Part shown: positions 31,286-41,698 of the stretch, one piece after another
Numbering within the stretch: the first letter of the stretch is position 1
Layout of the letters: each line of letters opens with the position of its first letter
From: Sulfurimonas sp.
Lineage (GTDB): Bacteria; Campylobacterota; Campylobacteria; Campylobacterales; Sulfurimonadaceae
Direction: 5' to 3'
Assembly: GCA_027063505.1 (NCBI GenBank)
Contig: JAMORO010000075.1
Location: 1-64,000 of the forward strand
DNA length: 64,000 bases
Notes under the pieces: model-generated
What the model was told of the DNA's origin: nothing
What the model saw: only the letters and a program-made list of their open reading frames with translations
Databases searched by the model: none
Position numbers and translations under genes: made by a program

Positions 31286-32062
31286 ATGGGTAAGCAAAAA
31301 TGTCCAGAGTGTGAAGAGTGTCTTCCTGCTTGGCTTGCAGCCTTTGGAGACCTTATGTCTCTTCTCTTATGTTTCTTTGTTTTACTTCTCTCTATGAGTA
31401 GTATGGATGCAAAGAAAATCTCAGAAGCGATTGGTTCACTTTCAGGTGCGATGAGTGTACTTGAGGGTGGAACAAAAACAGAAATCTCTAAACAACGTAT
31501 TCAAGAGTCAACGCCTATTGAATCTCAAGATGAAACGAGTGAGATGGTCAACCGTGTGCAACAAGCAGCAAGTGATGCAAATGAGATGATGGAACAGTCA
31601 GAAGGACCAACTATTACAGTGGAAGAAGCACAAGAGGGTTTTGTGATTGAACTGCCAGCTGCTCTTTTATTTAAGGCAGGAAGTGCAACAATAGAGAATC
31701 AGGATGCACTCCTTTTCTTAAAAAGAATGGCATTAATAATAGAAGAATTACCTAATGATATGGAAGTAAGTGTGCAGGGTCATACTGATGAAGGAAGACC
31801 AGGAGCAACAAGCCCCTTTAAAGATAACTGGGAGCTCTCAACTGCTCGTGCTATTTCAGTACTGCATGAACTTCTTTTAGATGGAGTAGAAGCTTCGCGG
31901 GTAAGTGCTTCTGGTTATGCTGAGTTTAGACCAGTTGCAACAAATGCTACGGCAAGTGGAAGAGAAAAAAATCGTCGAGTTGAACTTCATTTCTATGGAA
32001 AGAAAAATGAGAAAGATGCAAAAGCTGATCTCTCCGTTTTAGATAAGGCAGTTAGTAAGTAA
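31286..32062 (+). CDS. motB: Flagellar motor stator protein MotB
   Basis: WLAAFGDLMSLLLCFFVLLLSMSSMD plug/TM; OmpA-like GHTDEGRPG...NWELSTARA. Confidence 0.95.
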   Translation: MGKQKCPECEECLPAWLAAFGDLMSLLLCFFVLLLSMSSMDAKKISEAIGSLSGAMSVLEGGTKTEISKQRIQESTPIESQDETSEMVNRVQQAASDANEMMEQSEGPTITVEEAQEGFVIELPAALLFKAGSATIENQDALLFLKRMALIIEELPNDMEVSVQGHTDEGRPGATSPFKDNWELSTARAISVLHELLLDGVEASRVSASGYAEFRPVATNATASGREKNRRVELHFYGKKNEKDAKADLSVLDKAVSK

Positions 32063-32799
32063 TGTTGAGAGTACTCTTTCTGACATTCGCTTTTTTCTCT
32101 TACTCATTTGGAGCAGAGAGTGTAACAATTCCAACAATGAACCTAAACCTTTCTGCTCCTGATACACCAGGACAGTTAGTATCATCATTAAATATTTTAG
32201 TCGTCTTAACACTTCTTTTTTTAGCCCCATCTATGGTGCTTGTAATGACAACATTTACTCGCTTTGTTATAATTTTTGGTTTTTTACGTCAAGCGTTAGG
32301 AACACAACAAGTACCTCCGACACAGTTACTAGTAATGCTCGCAATGATACTTACTTTTTTCGTAATGGAACCTGTCGGTACAAAGGCTTATAATGCAGGA
32401 ATAAAACCATATATAGCTGAAGAGATAGGCTATGAAGAAGCTTTTAATAAGACAGCACTCCCTTTTAAAAACTTTATGATTAGAAATACAAGAGAGAAAG
32501 ATTTGGCACTCTTCTTTCGTATACGTAAGATGGAAAATCCTCAAACAGTTGCGGATGTTCCTCTCTCTATTATTATCCCTGCCTTTGTTATTAGTGAGCT
32601 TAAAACGGCATTTGAAGTCGGTTTTTTAATCTTTTTACCCTTTTTAGTTATTGATATGGTTGTTGCATCTATTCTTATGTCTATGGGTATGATGATGCTT
32701 CCCCCTGTTATGATATCCCTGCCATTTAAGATACTTGTCTTTGTTCTTATAGATGGCTGGAATTTACTTATAGGCAATATGATTGCCGCAATAAAGTAG
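32062..32799 (+). CDS. fliP: Flagellar type III export protein FliP
   Basis: TRFVIIFGFLRQALGTQQVPPTQLLVMLAMILTFFVM, PFLVIDMVVASILMSMGMMMLPPVMISLPFKILVFVLIDGW. Confidence 0.97.
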   Translation: MLRVLFLTFAFFSYSFGAESVTIPTMNLNLSAPDTPGQLVSSLNILVVLTLLFLAPSMVLVMTTFTRFVIIFGFLRQALGTQQVPPTQLLVMLAMILTFFVMEPVGTKAYNAGIKPYIAEEIGYEEAFNKTALPFKNFMIRNTREKDLALFFRIRKMENPQTVADVPLSIIIPAFVISELKTAFEVGFLIFLPFLVIDMVVASILMSMGMMMLPPVMISLPFKILVFVLIDGWNLLIGNMIAAIK

Positions 32800-32808
32800 G
32801 AGAAAAAT

Positions 32809-33924
32809 TTGGAATGTAAACATTTTGGTGAGTGTGGTGCTTGTAGAATTTATGAGTCTGGATACAGTGGACAACTTCAAGATAAAATAGCTTTAAATAG
32901 GGACAGATTCGCCTCTTTTTATAGTGGAAACATAGCAGTTTTTGAATCGCCTGATGCACACTACCGCTCACGAAGTGAGTTTAAACTCTGGCATGATGGG
33001 GATGCAATACACTATGCAATGAATAATGCTACAAAAGATGGTGTTATCTTTGTAGAAGAGTGTCCTCAAGTAAACAGGTATATAGCAGAACTTATGCCAA
33101 ATCTTTTAAACGCTATTAGCGAAAAAGAGATAGGATTTAAACTTTTTGGTATTGATTTTCTCAGTAGTTCAAAAGGGGAAATAGTTGTCTCTTTCCTCTA
33201 TCATAGAAGATTAGATGAAGAGTGGGAGTTAAAAGCTAAAGAGATAGCAACTAGACTTGGTATATATATAATTGGAAGAAGTCGTAAGCAGAAGGTAGTA
33301 ATAGGACAAGATTATGTTACTGAAACACTAAGTATTAATTCAAGAGAGTATAGCTTTAAACATATAGAAAATAGTTTCACACAACCAAATGCTACTGTGA
33401 ATGAGAAGATGATTACATGGGCTATGGAGCAGTATAAAGATGCAAGTGGTGATTTACTTGAACTCTATTGTGGTGCTGGAAACTTTACTATACCTTTTGC
33501 AACAATATTTGAAAAAGTATTAGCAACTGAAATTTCTAAATCTTCTATAAATGCAGCAAAAGAGAATATGAAACTCAATGCTATCTCAAATATAGAATTT
33601 TTAAGAATGGATGTTGAAGATTTTGTAGGTGCACTTGATGGTGTTCGTGAGTATAGACGAATGAAGGATATTGATATAAATAGTTATAATATTGATAGTA
33701 TCTTTGTTGATCCACCTCGAAGTGGTATGGATGAACGTTCTTGTAAATTTGCATCACGATACAGTCACATAGTATATATATCTTGTAATCCAGAGACTCT
33801 TGTCAGAGACTTAGAGTTACTCCAAAGGACTCATGAGATTATAGAGATGGCTATCTTTGATCAGTTTCCATATACTCATCATGTTGAGATGGGTGTAAAG
33901 CTTCTTAAAAAAGGAATCAAATGA
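32809..33924 (+). CDS. trmA: tRNA (uracil-5-)-methyltransferase family protein (TrmA-like)
   Basis: YRSRSEFKLWHDG, ENSFTQPNATVNEKM, LELYCGAGNFTIP, VDPPRSGMDE, YISCNPETLVRDL; TTG start. Confidence 0.9.
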   Translation: MECKHFGECGACRIYESGYSGQLQDKIALNRDRFASFYSGNIAVFESPDAHYRSRSEFKLWHDGDAIHYAMNNATKDGVIFVEECPQVNRYIAELMPNLLNAISEKEIGFKLFGIDFLSSSKGEIVVSFLYHRRLDEEWELKAKEIATRLGIYIIGRSRKQKVVIGQDYVTETLSINSREYSFKHIENSFTQPNATVNEKMITWAMEQYKDASGDLLELYCGAGNFTIPFATIFEKVLATEISKSSINAAKENMKLNAISNIEFLRMDVEDFVGALDGVREYRRMKDIDINSYNIDSIFVDPPRSGMDERSCKFASRYSHIVYISCNPETLVRDLELLQRTHEIIEMAIFDQFPYTHHVEMGVKLLKKGIK

Positions 33925-34568
33925 GAGTAATATTGTCATTACTGTTTTTACTTAATAGTTATACATTTGCTGATGAGATAGATCGTATTGAGTCGATTGT
34001 AAAAGAGATAGAGACACTGAGAAGTAACTATGTAAAAGTGGAAGAAAAATTAGAAATCTCGCAACATAGATTTAGAGACCTTCAAGAAAAGAACACTATT
34101 TTAGAGAGTGAATTAGAACTTTATAGTAACTATACACAAAAAGAAGAAGATTATAGCATGAAAATTAAATCTTTGGAAAAAAAGATAAAATCATTAGAAA
34201 AAAAAGTAAAAACCAAACAAAGTATAGATAAAAATTGTAAAAATGTTATTATTGAAAAAAGAATAGTCAAAGAAAAATTGGATAATAATCTATTTCCTAA
34301 TCTAAAAATGAAAGAAAAATATAAAGACTTTGAAATTGAGTATACTCAAGCAAAAACTTTTAGAACAAATAAACAAGCTGAAATTTATGATATTGTTGAG
34401 GGAAATGTTATTAGAATATGGGAAGAAGACCGCTCTTTTACCTCTAATGAAAAGACATCTCAGTGGATAAAAATTACAGGGTATTTTGTTGAAAAAGTAT
34501 GGCAAGCTTCAAAAGAGGAGTTATGGATTAAACAAGAAGATACAAAACTAAGAGAGATAGATAACTAA
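33921..34568 (+). CDS. Exported coiled-coil protein with SH3-like C-terminus
   Basis: Signal peptide, Lys/Glu-rich coiled coil, C-terminal region (FRTNKQAEIYDIVEGNVIRIWEED...WIKITGYFVEKVW) resembling bacterial SH3. Confidence 0.65.
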   Translation: MRVILSLLFLLNSYTFADEIDRIESIVKEIETLRSNYVKVEEKLEISQHRFRDLQEKNTILESELELYSNYTQKEEDYSMKIKSLEKKIKSLEKKVKTKQSIDKNCKNVIIEKRIVKEKLDNNLFPNLKMKEKYKDFEIEYTQAKTFRTNKQAEIYDIVEGNVIRIWEEDRSFTSNEKTSQWIKITGYFVEKVWQASKEELWIKQEDTKLREIDN

Positions 34569-34570
34569 AT

Positions 34571-35977
34571 ATGAAAAAAATTCTTATAATTAGTGATGGT
34601 AGAATTGGTGAGCATTTTATTCAAAGGGTAAGTGAAACTTACACAAGCGAAAATATTTACTATATCGTTCAGACTAAAGCTAAAGAGTTTATTGATATAA
34701 ATCCAGCACGTTTTAAATTTTATGAGTTTGATCCAACAAGTCTATATAAGCTAGCAAATCTTCTTAAAATGGAGTTTATACAAGTCTTTATTGCTATGGA
34801 TTCTCAGATAGATGCTGAAAATACTATTAAAAATATACGTACTATAAAGAAACAACTTCGTATTATCGTTCTTAACAAATGGAATATTCAGAATGAAGAT
34901 GCAAATGTTGTCTTTGTTAATGAGCAAGAACTCGTTGCATCGCGTTTACTAGATTATCTACCAAATGTCCCAGTAATCGCACAAAATGTGGGAGTAGGCG
35001 AGGGTGAGATAATGGAAGTTCTTGTTCCCTTTGGAAGCTCTTTTGTCTATCGACATATTGGTGCTATTGAACAGAAAAACTGGAAAATTACAGCTATATA
35101 TAGAAATCGCAAGCTTATTATTCCCTCTAGAAGAAAGATGATTCAACCTAATGATCTTTTATTACTTATAGGTGAACCTGCTGTTTTAAAATCAGTTTAT
35201 CGTTCGATTAAACGTGAGTTAGGGCAGTTTCCTGAGCCTTTTGGTACAAATCTTTTACTCTATATTGATATGAATATTGTAAATCATAAAACTATCAAAG
35301 AGGCTATTCGTCGTGCAGTTTATGTGCATAAAAAATTTAAACATAACTTAGTTATAAAAGTGACTAACCCTTCGAATCTAGATATTCTAGACTATATAAA
35401 AGAGTTTAGAAGTATTAATATCATTGTAGATATAGATTATGATAGTGTAAATTTAAAAGAGATGTTTCATAATGATGTGAAACACTATCATGCTGGTTTA
35501 GTGATTGTTTCTAAAGAGATGTTTGCAGACTGTTATGTACGAGAAGCTCTTTATGAAGCACATGTACCTGTCTTGAAGCTTTCAGATAGAAAGTTTTCAA
35601 CACTCAAAGAAGCGGTATTAATTTTATCTGATAATAGAGATTTGGAGAAGATAAGTGCTACTATCTTTGATATTTCTGAACAGATGAACTTCAACATCGA
35701 GTTGATAAATTACATGAGTGAACATCAAGAAGAGAAAGAACAAGTTATTGAGCACTACACAAATCTCTCGACTATTTTTTCAAAATCAATTAAAATTGTT
35801 AAAGAGGATGAAAATCCTATCCGCTGTTTACAACAAAAAGAGAATTTTATTCAATTACTTCCTTTTACGAAAAAGCTAACTACACGCCGCTTGTTCTCCC
35901 TGTTCTCAACAGATAGTGAGAAACTTTACTACAAACTTGATGATTATCATCAGATATTTATTCCTGTACAACTCTGA
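34571..35977 (+). CDS. TrkA/RCK-type regulatory protein
   Basis: N-terminal Rossmann-like ILIISDGRIGEHFIQRV; TrkA-C-like region (WKITAIYRNRKLIIPSRRKMIQPNDLLLLIGEP). Confidence 0.75.
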   Translation: MKKILIISDGRIGEHFIQRVSETYTSENIYYIVQTKAKEFIDINPARFKFYEFDPTSLYKLANLLKMEFIQVFIAMDSQIDAENTIKNIRTIKKQLRIIVLNKWNIQNEDANVVFVNEQELVASRLLDYLPNVPVIAQNVGVGEGEIMEVLVPFGSSFVYRHIGAIEQKNWKITAIYRNRKLIIPSRRKMIQPNDLLLLIGEPAVLKSVYRSIKRELGQFPEPFGTNLLLYIDMNIVNHKTIKEAIRRAVYVHKKFKHNLVIKVTNPSNLDILDYIKEFRSINIIVDIDYDSVNLKEMFHNDVKHYHAGLVIVSKEMFADCYVREALYEAHVPVLKLSDRKFSTLKEAVLILSDNRDLEKISATIFDISEQMNFNIELINYMSEHQEEKEQVIEHYTNLSTIFSKSIKIVKEDENPIRCLQQKENFIQLLPFTKKLTTRRLFSLFSTDSEKLYYKLDDYHQIFIPVQL

Positions 35978-36038
35978 TTTAGCCACTTTTTAGTATTTTT
36001 TAAGTATTATTTATCATATTAACAATTTTGGATAAATC

Positions 36039-37088
36039 ATGCAAGTAAATATCCCTCTTAAGCAGGTAGTAGACAACTCATACGATATAACTATAGACAC
36101 AATAAAGCCAGTTCATTTTGATACGAAAGTGGCTATTATTACTAACCCTAAAGTAGCTGGACTTCATTTAGCTTATCTTTTAAGTAAGGTTACGGCAAAA
36201 GAGCTCTATATTATTACGGTTCCCGATGGCGAAGAGTATAAAAATCAAGACTCTATAAATATAATTTTAGAATCACTTTTCAACCATAAGTTTAACCGAA
36301 AGTCCATGCTTATAGCATTTGGTGGTGGTGTAATTGGCGATATGACTGGATATGCTGCTAGTATCTATCAAAGAGGCATTAACTTTGTACAGATTCCAAC
36401 AACACTTCTCTCTCAAGTAGATGCAAGTGTAGGTGGGAAAACTGGAATGAATAATAGTTATGGTAAAAATTTAGTAGGGGCTTTTCATCAACCAAAAGCA
36501 GTTTTAATAGATCCTCATTTTTTATCAACATTACCTTCTCGTGAATTTGGTGCTGGAGTAGCAGAGATAGTTAAAATGGCTGTGACTTTTAATAAAGATT
36601 TTTTTGAATTTTTAGAGAGTGCAGATCTTAAGGATAGTGATGTTCTTCAAGAGGCTATAAAGCAAGCGGTACAAACTAAAGCGAATGTAGTAGCACAAGA
36701 TGAGAAAGAGAATGGAATAAGAGCAGCACTGAATTATGGACATACTTTTGGTCATGTTATAGAAAATGAGACAAAATATAAAAAGTATCTTCATGGTGAA
36801 GCGGTCTCTATTGGAATGGTTATGGCAAATGAAACTGCAGTGAAAATGGGACTTATGGATAAGAATGAAGCACTAAGGGTAAAAAGCTTTTTAGAGAAGT
36901 ATAATCTTCCTGTTTCCTATAAAATTAGTGATTCAGAAAGTTTTTATGAAACATTTTTCTTAGATAAAAAAAGCTCTGATTCACAAATTACTTTTATTAT
37001 TCCTGTTGGACTAGGAGATGTTAAAATAACTGACTCATGTGACAAAGAGTTAGTTATTTCTGTTCTAAATAGTTTTGGAGAGAGTTGA
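36039..37088 (+). CDS. aroB: 3-dehydroquinate synthase
   Basis: AFGGGVIGDMTGYAASIYQRGINFVQIPTTLLSQVDASVGGKTGMN, LNYGHTFGHVIE, HGEAVSIGM. Confidence 0.98.
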   Translation: MQVNIPLKQVVDNSYDITIDTIKPVHFDTKVAIITNPKVAGLHLAYLLSKVTAKELYIITVPDGEEYKNQDSINIILESLFNHKFNRKSMLIAFGGGVIGDMTGYAASIYQRGINFVQIPTTLLSQVDASVGGKTGMNNSYGKNLVGAFHQPKAVLIDPHFLSTLPSREFGAGVAEIVKMAVTFNKDFFEFLESADLKDSDVLQEAIKQAVQTKANVVAQDEKENGIRAALNYGHTFGHVIENETKYKKYLHGEAVSIGMVMANETAVKMGLMDKNEALRVKSFLEKYNLPVSYKISDSESFYETFFLDKKSSDSQITFIIPVGLGDVKITDSCDKELVISVLNSFGES

Positions 37089-38812
37089 TGCACTCTTTAC
37101 TCTTTAGCTTTCTTCTTCTATTTTCATTTACAAATCTTTTAGCTATTAGTGATCTTACACTAGGAAGTACAGATGAAGTAAATAGTTCACATCCAATGTT
37201 AAGTAGTGAGCAGTTAGCAGAGCTAGAAGCGATAGAAGAACAGAGTAGACTTGATAAAATTGCAAAAGAAAAGAGAGAAGAGCTAGAACTGCAACGTGCC
37301 CAAAGTGTAAAACTCTATAAAGAAAAACTTGCACTTCTGGAAAATGAAATTTCAAGTAAAAATAGTTGGATTAAAAGTTATGCTTCATATCTAACATCTC
37401 TTGAAGTTCGTACAAATCTTGAAAAAATAAACAGTAGGATTAAGCAGTTAAGTAAAAATGCAGACACCTTAGCAGAGCATGATGAACTCAATGCTTTAAT
37501 CGCTAAAAAAGATATTTTAACATCGCAAGTTGAGAAGTTAAAGAGTAAAGGTGCTGCACCTTTTTCAGAGTTAATTACACCTCCTGCAATTGGGGAGATT
37601 GATGATATTACCAATCCTTTTGATATATTTACAGGTTTTTCTACAATAAAAACACTAAATACAAATTTTGAAGAATATAAACAAAAACGTGATACTTTGA
37701 TGAGACTAATTATATTATTAAGAAAAGAGAAAGAGATCTATAAAAATCTTGCAAAAATAGATTCTAAAGAGGCTTATCAGGAAATAATAGCTTATAAAAG
37801 CAAGCAATTAGAACATTTTGAGACTGCACTTGATACTATAAATATTACTTTAGAAGTCTATCAAAAACGTATAGAAATTGTAATTATCAATATTAACAAG
37901 GGTATTGAAAAACAGATATATAGAGTTATAAAAATAAGTATAGTTATTTTTGTAGTCTTTTTTATCTTTTTCCTTTTAAAACTAGTTGTAAAGAAGTATA
38001 TTACGGATAATGAACGCTTCTATATGGCAAATAAGATTATTACCTTTACAAACTTTATTTTTATTATTTTGATTCTCTTCTTTAACTATATTGAAAATGC
38101 TTCGTATCTTATTACTATCTTAGGGTTTGCATCTGCAGGTATAGCTATTGCTATGAAAGATTGGTTTATGTCTATACTCGGATGGCTTGTGATTGTTATT
38201 GGAGGGAGTGTACATGTTGGTGATAGAATACGTGTCGATATGGATGGTATGAAGTATGTTGGAGATGTTATGGATATCTCACTTCTACGTATGACAATAC
38301 TTGAAGATATTACACTTACTTCTATTATGCAAAACCGTAGAGCAGGGCGTATCATCTTTGTACCAAATAACTATGTCTTTACACGCATGATAGCTAACTA
38401 TACGCATCAGTCTTTAAAAACAGTTTGGGATGGTGTTAAGATTACTATTACCTTTGACTCAAATCATAAAAAAGCGATGCATATTGCTAAAGAGATAACA
38501 AGAAAGTTTTCAAAAGGTTATACTGAAATCACAAGAAAACAGTTAAATAAGCTGCGCCAAAACTATAGCCTTAAAAACACAAATGTTGAACCAAGAATCT
38601 TCTCTTTTATAGAGTCTAATGGTATGGATATTGAGGCATGGTATCTTACAAATGCTTATGGAACACTCACTTTAAGAAGTGTTATCTCCACTGAGATTGT
38701 TGATGCATTTAATGCTGAGGATGACATAACTATAGCATACCCAACACAGAAGCTATATATGGAGAGAGAACCAATGAAAGCTCCTTTTGATGAGAATGAG
38801 GCACTAGCATAA
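37085..38812 (+). CDS. MscS-family mechanosensitive channel
   Basis: Signal, long coiled coil, TM helices, GFASAGIAIAMKDWFMSILGWLVIVIGGSVHVGDRIRVD, VPNNYVFTRMIANYT. Confidence 0.9.
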   Translation: MMHSLLFSFLLLFSFTNLLAISDLTLGSTDEVNSSHPMLSSEQLAELEAIEEQSRLDKIAKEKREELELQRAQSVKLYKEKLALLENEISSKNSWIKSYASYLTSLEVRTNLEKINSRIKQLSKNADTLAEHDELNALIAKKDILTSQVEKLKSKGAAPFSELITPPAIGEIDDITNPFDIFTGFSTIKTLNTNFEEYKQKRDTLMRLIILLRKEKEIYKNLAKIDSKEAYQEIIAYKSKQLEHFETALDTINITLEVYQKRIEIVIININKGIEKQIYRVIKISIVIFVVFFIFFLLKLVVKKYITDNERFYMANKIITFTNFIFIILILFFNYIENASYLITILGFASAGIAIAMKDWFMSILGWLVIVIGGSVHVGDRIRVDMDGMKYVGDVMDISLLRMTILEDITLTSIMQNRRAGRIIFVPNNYVFTRMIANYTHQSLKTVWDGVKITITFDSNHKKAMHIAKEITRKFSKGYTEITRKQLNKLRQNYSLKNTNVEPRIFSFIESNGMDIEAWYLTNAYGTLTLRSVISTEIVDAFNAEDDITIAYPTQKLYMEREPMKAPFDENEALA

Positions 38813-40059
38813 TGAAAAAAGTATTTTTTAAAACCTTTGGATGCCGTACAAATATCTACGATTCACAAGTGATGATGTCTGCAATGAAAGATTATGAAGT
38901 AACAGAAAATGAAGCAGAAGCAGATGCTATAGTTATCAACTCTTGTACTGTAACAAATGGTGCAGATACGCATGTTCGCTCTTATATCTCTGGAGTTGAG
39001 AAGAGTGGAAGCGAGGCACAGCTCTTTTTGACTGGATGTGGTGCTCATACAAAAGGTGAATCTCTTCTTAAAGAGGGACGTATACATGGTGTTTTTGGTC
39101 AGAGTGAAAAAGAGAAAATAGATACACTCCTTAAGCAAGAAAAACCCTTCTATGACCCGGGTGACTTAAATCATATTGATGATATGATTGTTGATGACTT
39201 TGTTGGAAAGAGTAGGGCTTTTATAAAGATTCAAGAGGGGTGTAACTTTCGCTGCTCTTACTGTATTATTCCTTTTGTTCGTGGTGATGCACGAAGTATG
39301 AATGAAGATAAAATCTTAGAGCAGATCTCCCGTTTAGCACTTAACGGCTTTGGAGAGTTTATCTTAACAGGTACAAATGTTGGCTCTTATGGACAAGATA
39401 CAAAAAGCTCTTTAGCAAAACTTATGAAAAGAATGTCGCAGATACGTGGTGTTCGTAGAATTCGTTTAGGGAGTGTTGAGCCTATTCAAATAAGTGATGA
39501 ATTTAAAGAGATTTTAGATGAGCCGTGGATGGAGAAGCATATGCATATTGCACTCCAACATACCTCTCCTAAAATGTTAAAACTGATGAATAGACGTAAT
39601 GTCTATAGACAAGATAGAGATCTTTTTGAATTTTTAAGTGAGAAAGGTTTTGCAATAGGTACTGACTTTATAACTGGGCACCCAGGAGAGAGTGAAGAGT
39701 TATGGTTAGAAGCTATGAGAAATGCACAGGAGTTACCACTGACACATCTACATGCATTTAGTTACTCTAAGCGTGATGGTACACCCTCTGCAACTATGAA
39801 ACCCGAGGTAAATGGTAAACTAGCAAAGCAGAGACTTCATGAAATTCAAGATTTAGTTAATATTAAAAACTATGAATTTAGAAAAGCCTACAATGGGGAC
39901 TTAGAGCTCCTTGTTGAGTCTGAAAAAAATGGTAAATTTTATGGTTTTGATCAACACTATAATAAAATTATTATAGAGTCTCAAGAAGATTTAGTTGGAA
40001 ACTGGGTGAGTATTTCTAACTATGAAGTTAAAGAGGATGGAAACTATGCTCACATCTAA
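38812..40059 (+). CDS. mtaB: tRNA (N6-threonylcarbamoyladenosine37-C2) methylthiotransferase MtaB
   Basis: FKTFGCRTNIYDSQVM, VINSCTVT, radical SAM CNFRCSYC, FGFGEFILTGTNVGSYG-type region, TRAM-like C-terminus. Confidence 0.93.
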   Translation: MKKVFFKTFGCRTNIYDSQVMMSAMKDYEVTENEAEADAIVINSCTVTNGADTHVRSYISGVEKSGSEAQLFLTGCGAHTKGESLLKEGRIHGVFGQSEKEKIDTLLKQEKPFYDPGDLNHIDDMIVDDFVGKSRAFIKIQEGCNFRCSYCIIPFVRGDARSMNEDKILEQISRLALNGFGEFILTGTNVGSYGQDTKSSLAKLMKRMSQIRGVRRIRLGSVEPIQISDEFKEILDEPWMEKHMHIALQHTSPKMLKLMNRRNVYRQDRDLFEFLSEKGFAIGTDFITGHPGESEELWLEAMRNAQELPLTHLHAFSYSKRDGTPSATMKPEVNGKLAKQRLHEIQDLVNIKNYEFRKAYNGDLELLVESEKNGKFYGFDQHYNKIIIESQEDLVGNWVSISNYEVKEDGNYAHI

Positions 40060-41698
40060 ATCAAATCGTTTAACACTTTTTATCTCAGCTTTTATTATAG
40101 TTGCACTTATCTTATTTGCTCTTTTAAGAGATACTGCAGATGCAGTAACACTCAATGAAGCTATTAAATTGCTTGATGCGAAGAAAGTTGAAAAAGTTGT
40201 AGTTACAAAAAAATATGTTTATTTAAAAACAGAGAAAGCGAACTATAAAATAGCATCTTCTCAAGTTACTCCAAAAATGTTTCTCTCTTATAAGGTTGAA
40301 GTTGGAAGTGAATCAAATATACTTGTATACATTCTTCTCTTTATCCTTTTAGCTGGTTTTGGCTCATTAGGTTTTAGATGGTGGCAAAAACGAGAAGGAC
40401 TAGAGATAACTACAAATGGTATACAAAAAAATGTAACTGCTCATCCCTCACAAGAGAGTGTCGGTGTAGTTGAGTCTACAACAAGTGATGTAAGTTTTGA
40501 TGATATAGGTGGTATTAGTGATGTTAAAATAGAGTTAGAAGAGATTATAGACTTTATGAAAAATCCTAAACGCTATAAGAACTTTGGTGCACGAATGCCT
40601 CGTGGTGTTTTACTTGTAGGGCCTCCTGGTGTAGGTAAGACCATGATAGCTAAAGCAGTGGCAACAGAAGCGGGAGTTCCTTTTTTCTATCAGAGTGGTG
40701 CCTCTTTTGTTCAGATATATGTAGGAATGGGTGCTAAACGAGTGCATGAGCTTTTTGCCGCAGCGAAGAAAAATGCACCTAGTATCATATTTATAGATGA
40801 GATTGATGCTGTTGGCAAAAAACGTGGTGGTGAGCGAAGTGATGAGAGAGAGGGTACACTTAACCAACTTCTAACTGAAATGGATGGATTTGAGGGATCA
40901 AGTGGTGTTATAGTTGTTGCTGCAACTAATAAGATAGAAGTTTTAGATGATGCACTACTTCGAGCAGGACGTTTTGATAGGCGTGTATTTGTTGAACTTC
41001 CAACAAAGCGTGAACGTGAATCTATTTTGATGAAGTATCTCTCAAAAGTACCACATGACCTAGATGTAAAAATAGTAGCAAATATGACAGTTGGATTTAA
41101 TGGGGCATCGTTAGCAGCACTTGTAAATGAAGCTGCACTACTTTCACTTCGACAGAATGATTTTCATGTTACGATAGATCATTTCTATGAAGTAAAAGAT
41201 AAAGTGATGTTTGGAAAGAAAAAGCTACAGATGCTTAATGATAAACAAAAAGCATATCGTATTACCTATCAAGCAGCAAAGGTGAGTGTAGCAACTTACT
41301 TTGATATTCCCTTTGAGAAGTTAATGCTCTCAAATGAAAAACTAACACCGGCAACAAATGAGCCTTTTATAAAACAGGAGTTAGAAGCACGTGTTAAGAT
41401 GCTTCTAGCAGGAACGGTTGGCTGTGATATTAAGTATGATGAGCACTCTAGTAGCGTTGTAAAAGATCTTGATGAGTCAAAAGAGATAGTGATTAAAATG
41501 TGTAAAGATTATGGTATGGGATCTTCTCTTATCTCTACAGATAATGAAGAGAAGGTTATTATAGAACGTCTTTATAATGAATGTAAAAGCCTCCTTCAAG
41601 CAATGCCTATAGTTTTAGAAAATGTTGAGGCTATACTGTATGAGCGAGAGAGTATTAGTAAAAATGAAGTAAAAAGTTTGATAGATGAAATTTTATAG
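40046..41698 (+). CDS. FtsH-family membrane AAA+ protein with degenerate protease motif
   Basis: GPPGVGKTMIAKAVA, IIFIDEIDAVGKKR, LNQLLTEMDGFEG, ALLRAGRFDRR; HEXXH replaced by YQAAK. ORF opens at 40022; start taken as the ATG at 40046 (MLTSKSNRLTLFISAF). Confidence 0.9.
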   Translation: MLTSKSNRLTLFISAFIIVALILFALLRDTADAVTLNEAIKLLDAKKVEKVVVTKKYVYLKTEKANYKIASSQVTPKMFLSYKVEVGSESNILVYILLFILLAGFGSLGFRWWQKREGLEITTNGIQKNVTAHPSQESVGVVESTTSDVSFDDIGGISDVKIELEEIIDFMKNPKRYKNFGARMPRGVLLVGPPGVGKTMIAKAVATEAGVPFFYQSGASFVQIYVGMGAKRVHELFAAAKKNAPSIIFIDEIDAVGKKRGGERSDEREGTLNQLLTEMDGFEGSSGVIVVAATNKIEVLDDALLRAGRFDRRVFVELPTKRERESILMKYLSKVPHDLDVKIVANMTVGFNGASLAALVNEAALLSLRQNDFHVTIDHFYEVKDKVMFGKKKLQMLNDKQKAYRITYQAAKVSVATYFDIPFEKLMLSNEKLTPATNEPFIKQELEARVKMLLAGTVGCDIKYDEHSSSVVKDLDESKEIVIKMCKDYGMGSSLISTDNEEKVIIERLYNECKSLLQAMPIVLENVEAILYERESISKNEVKSLIDEIL

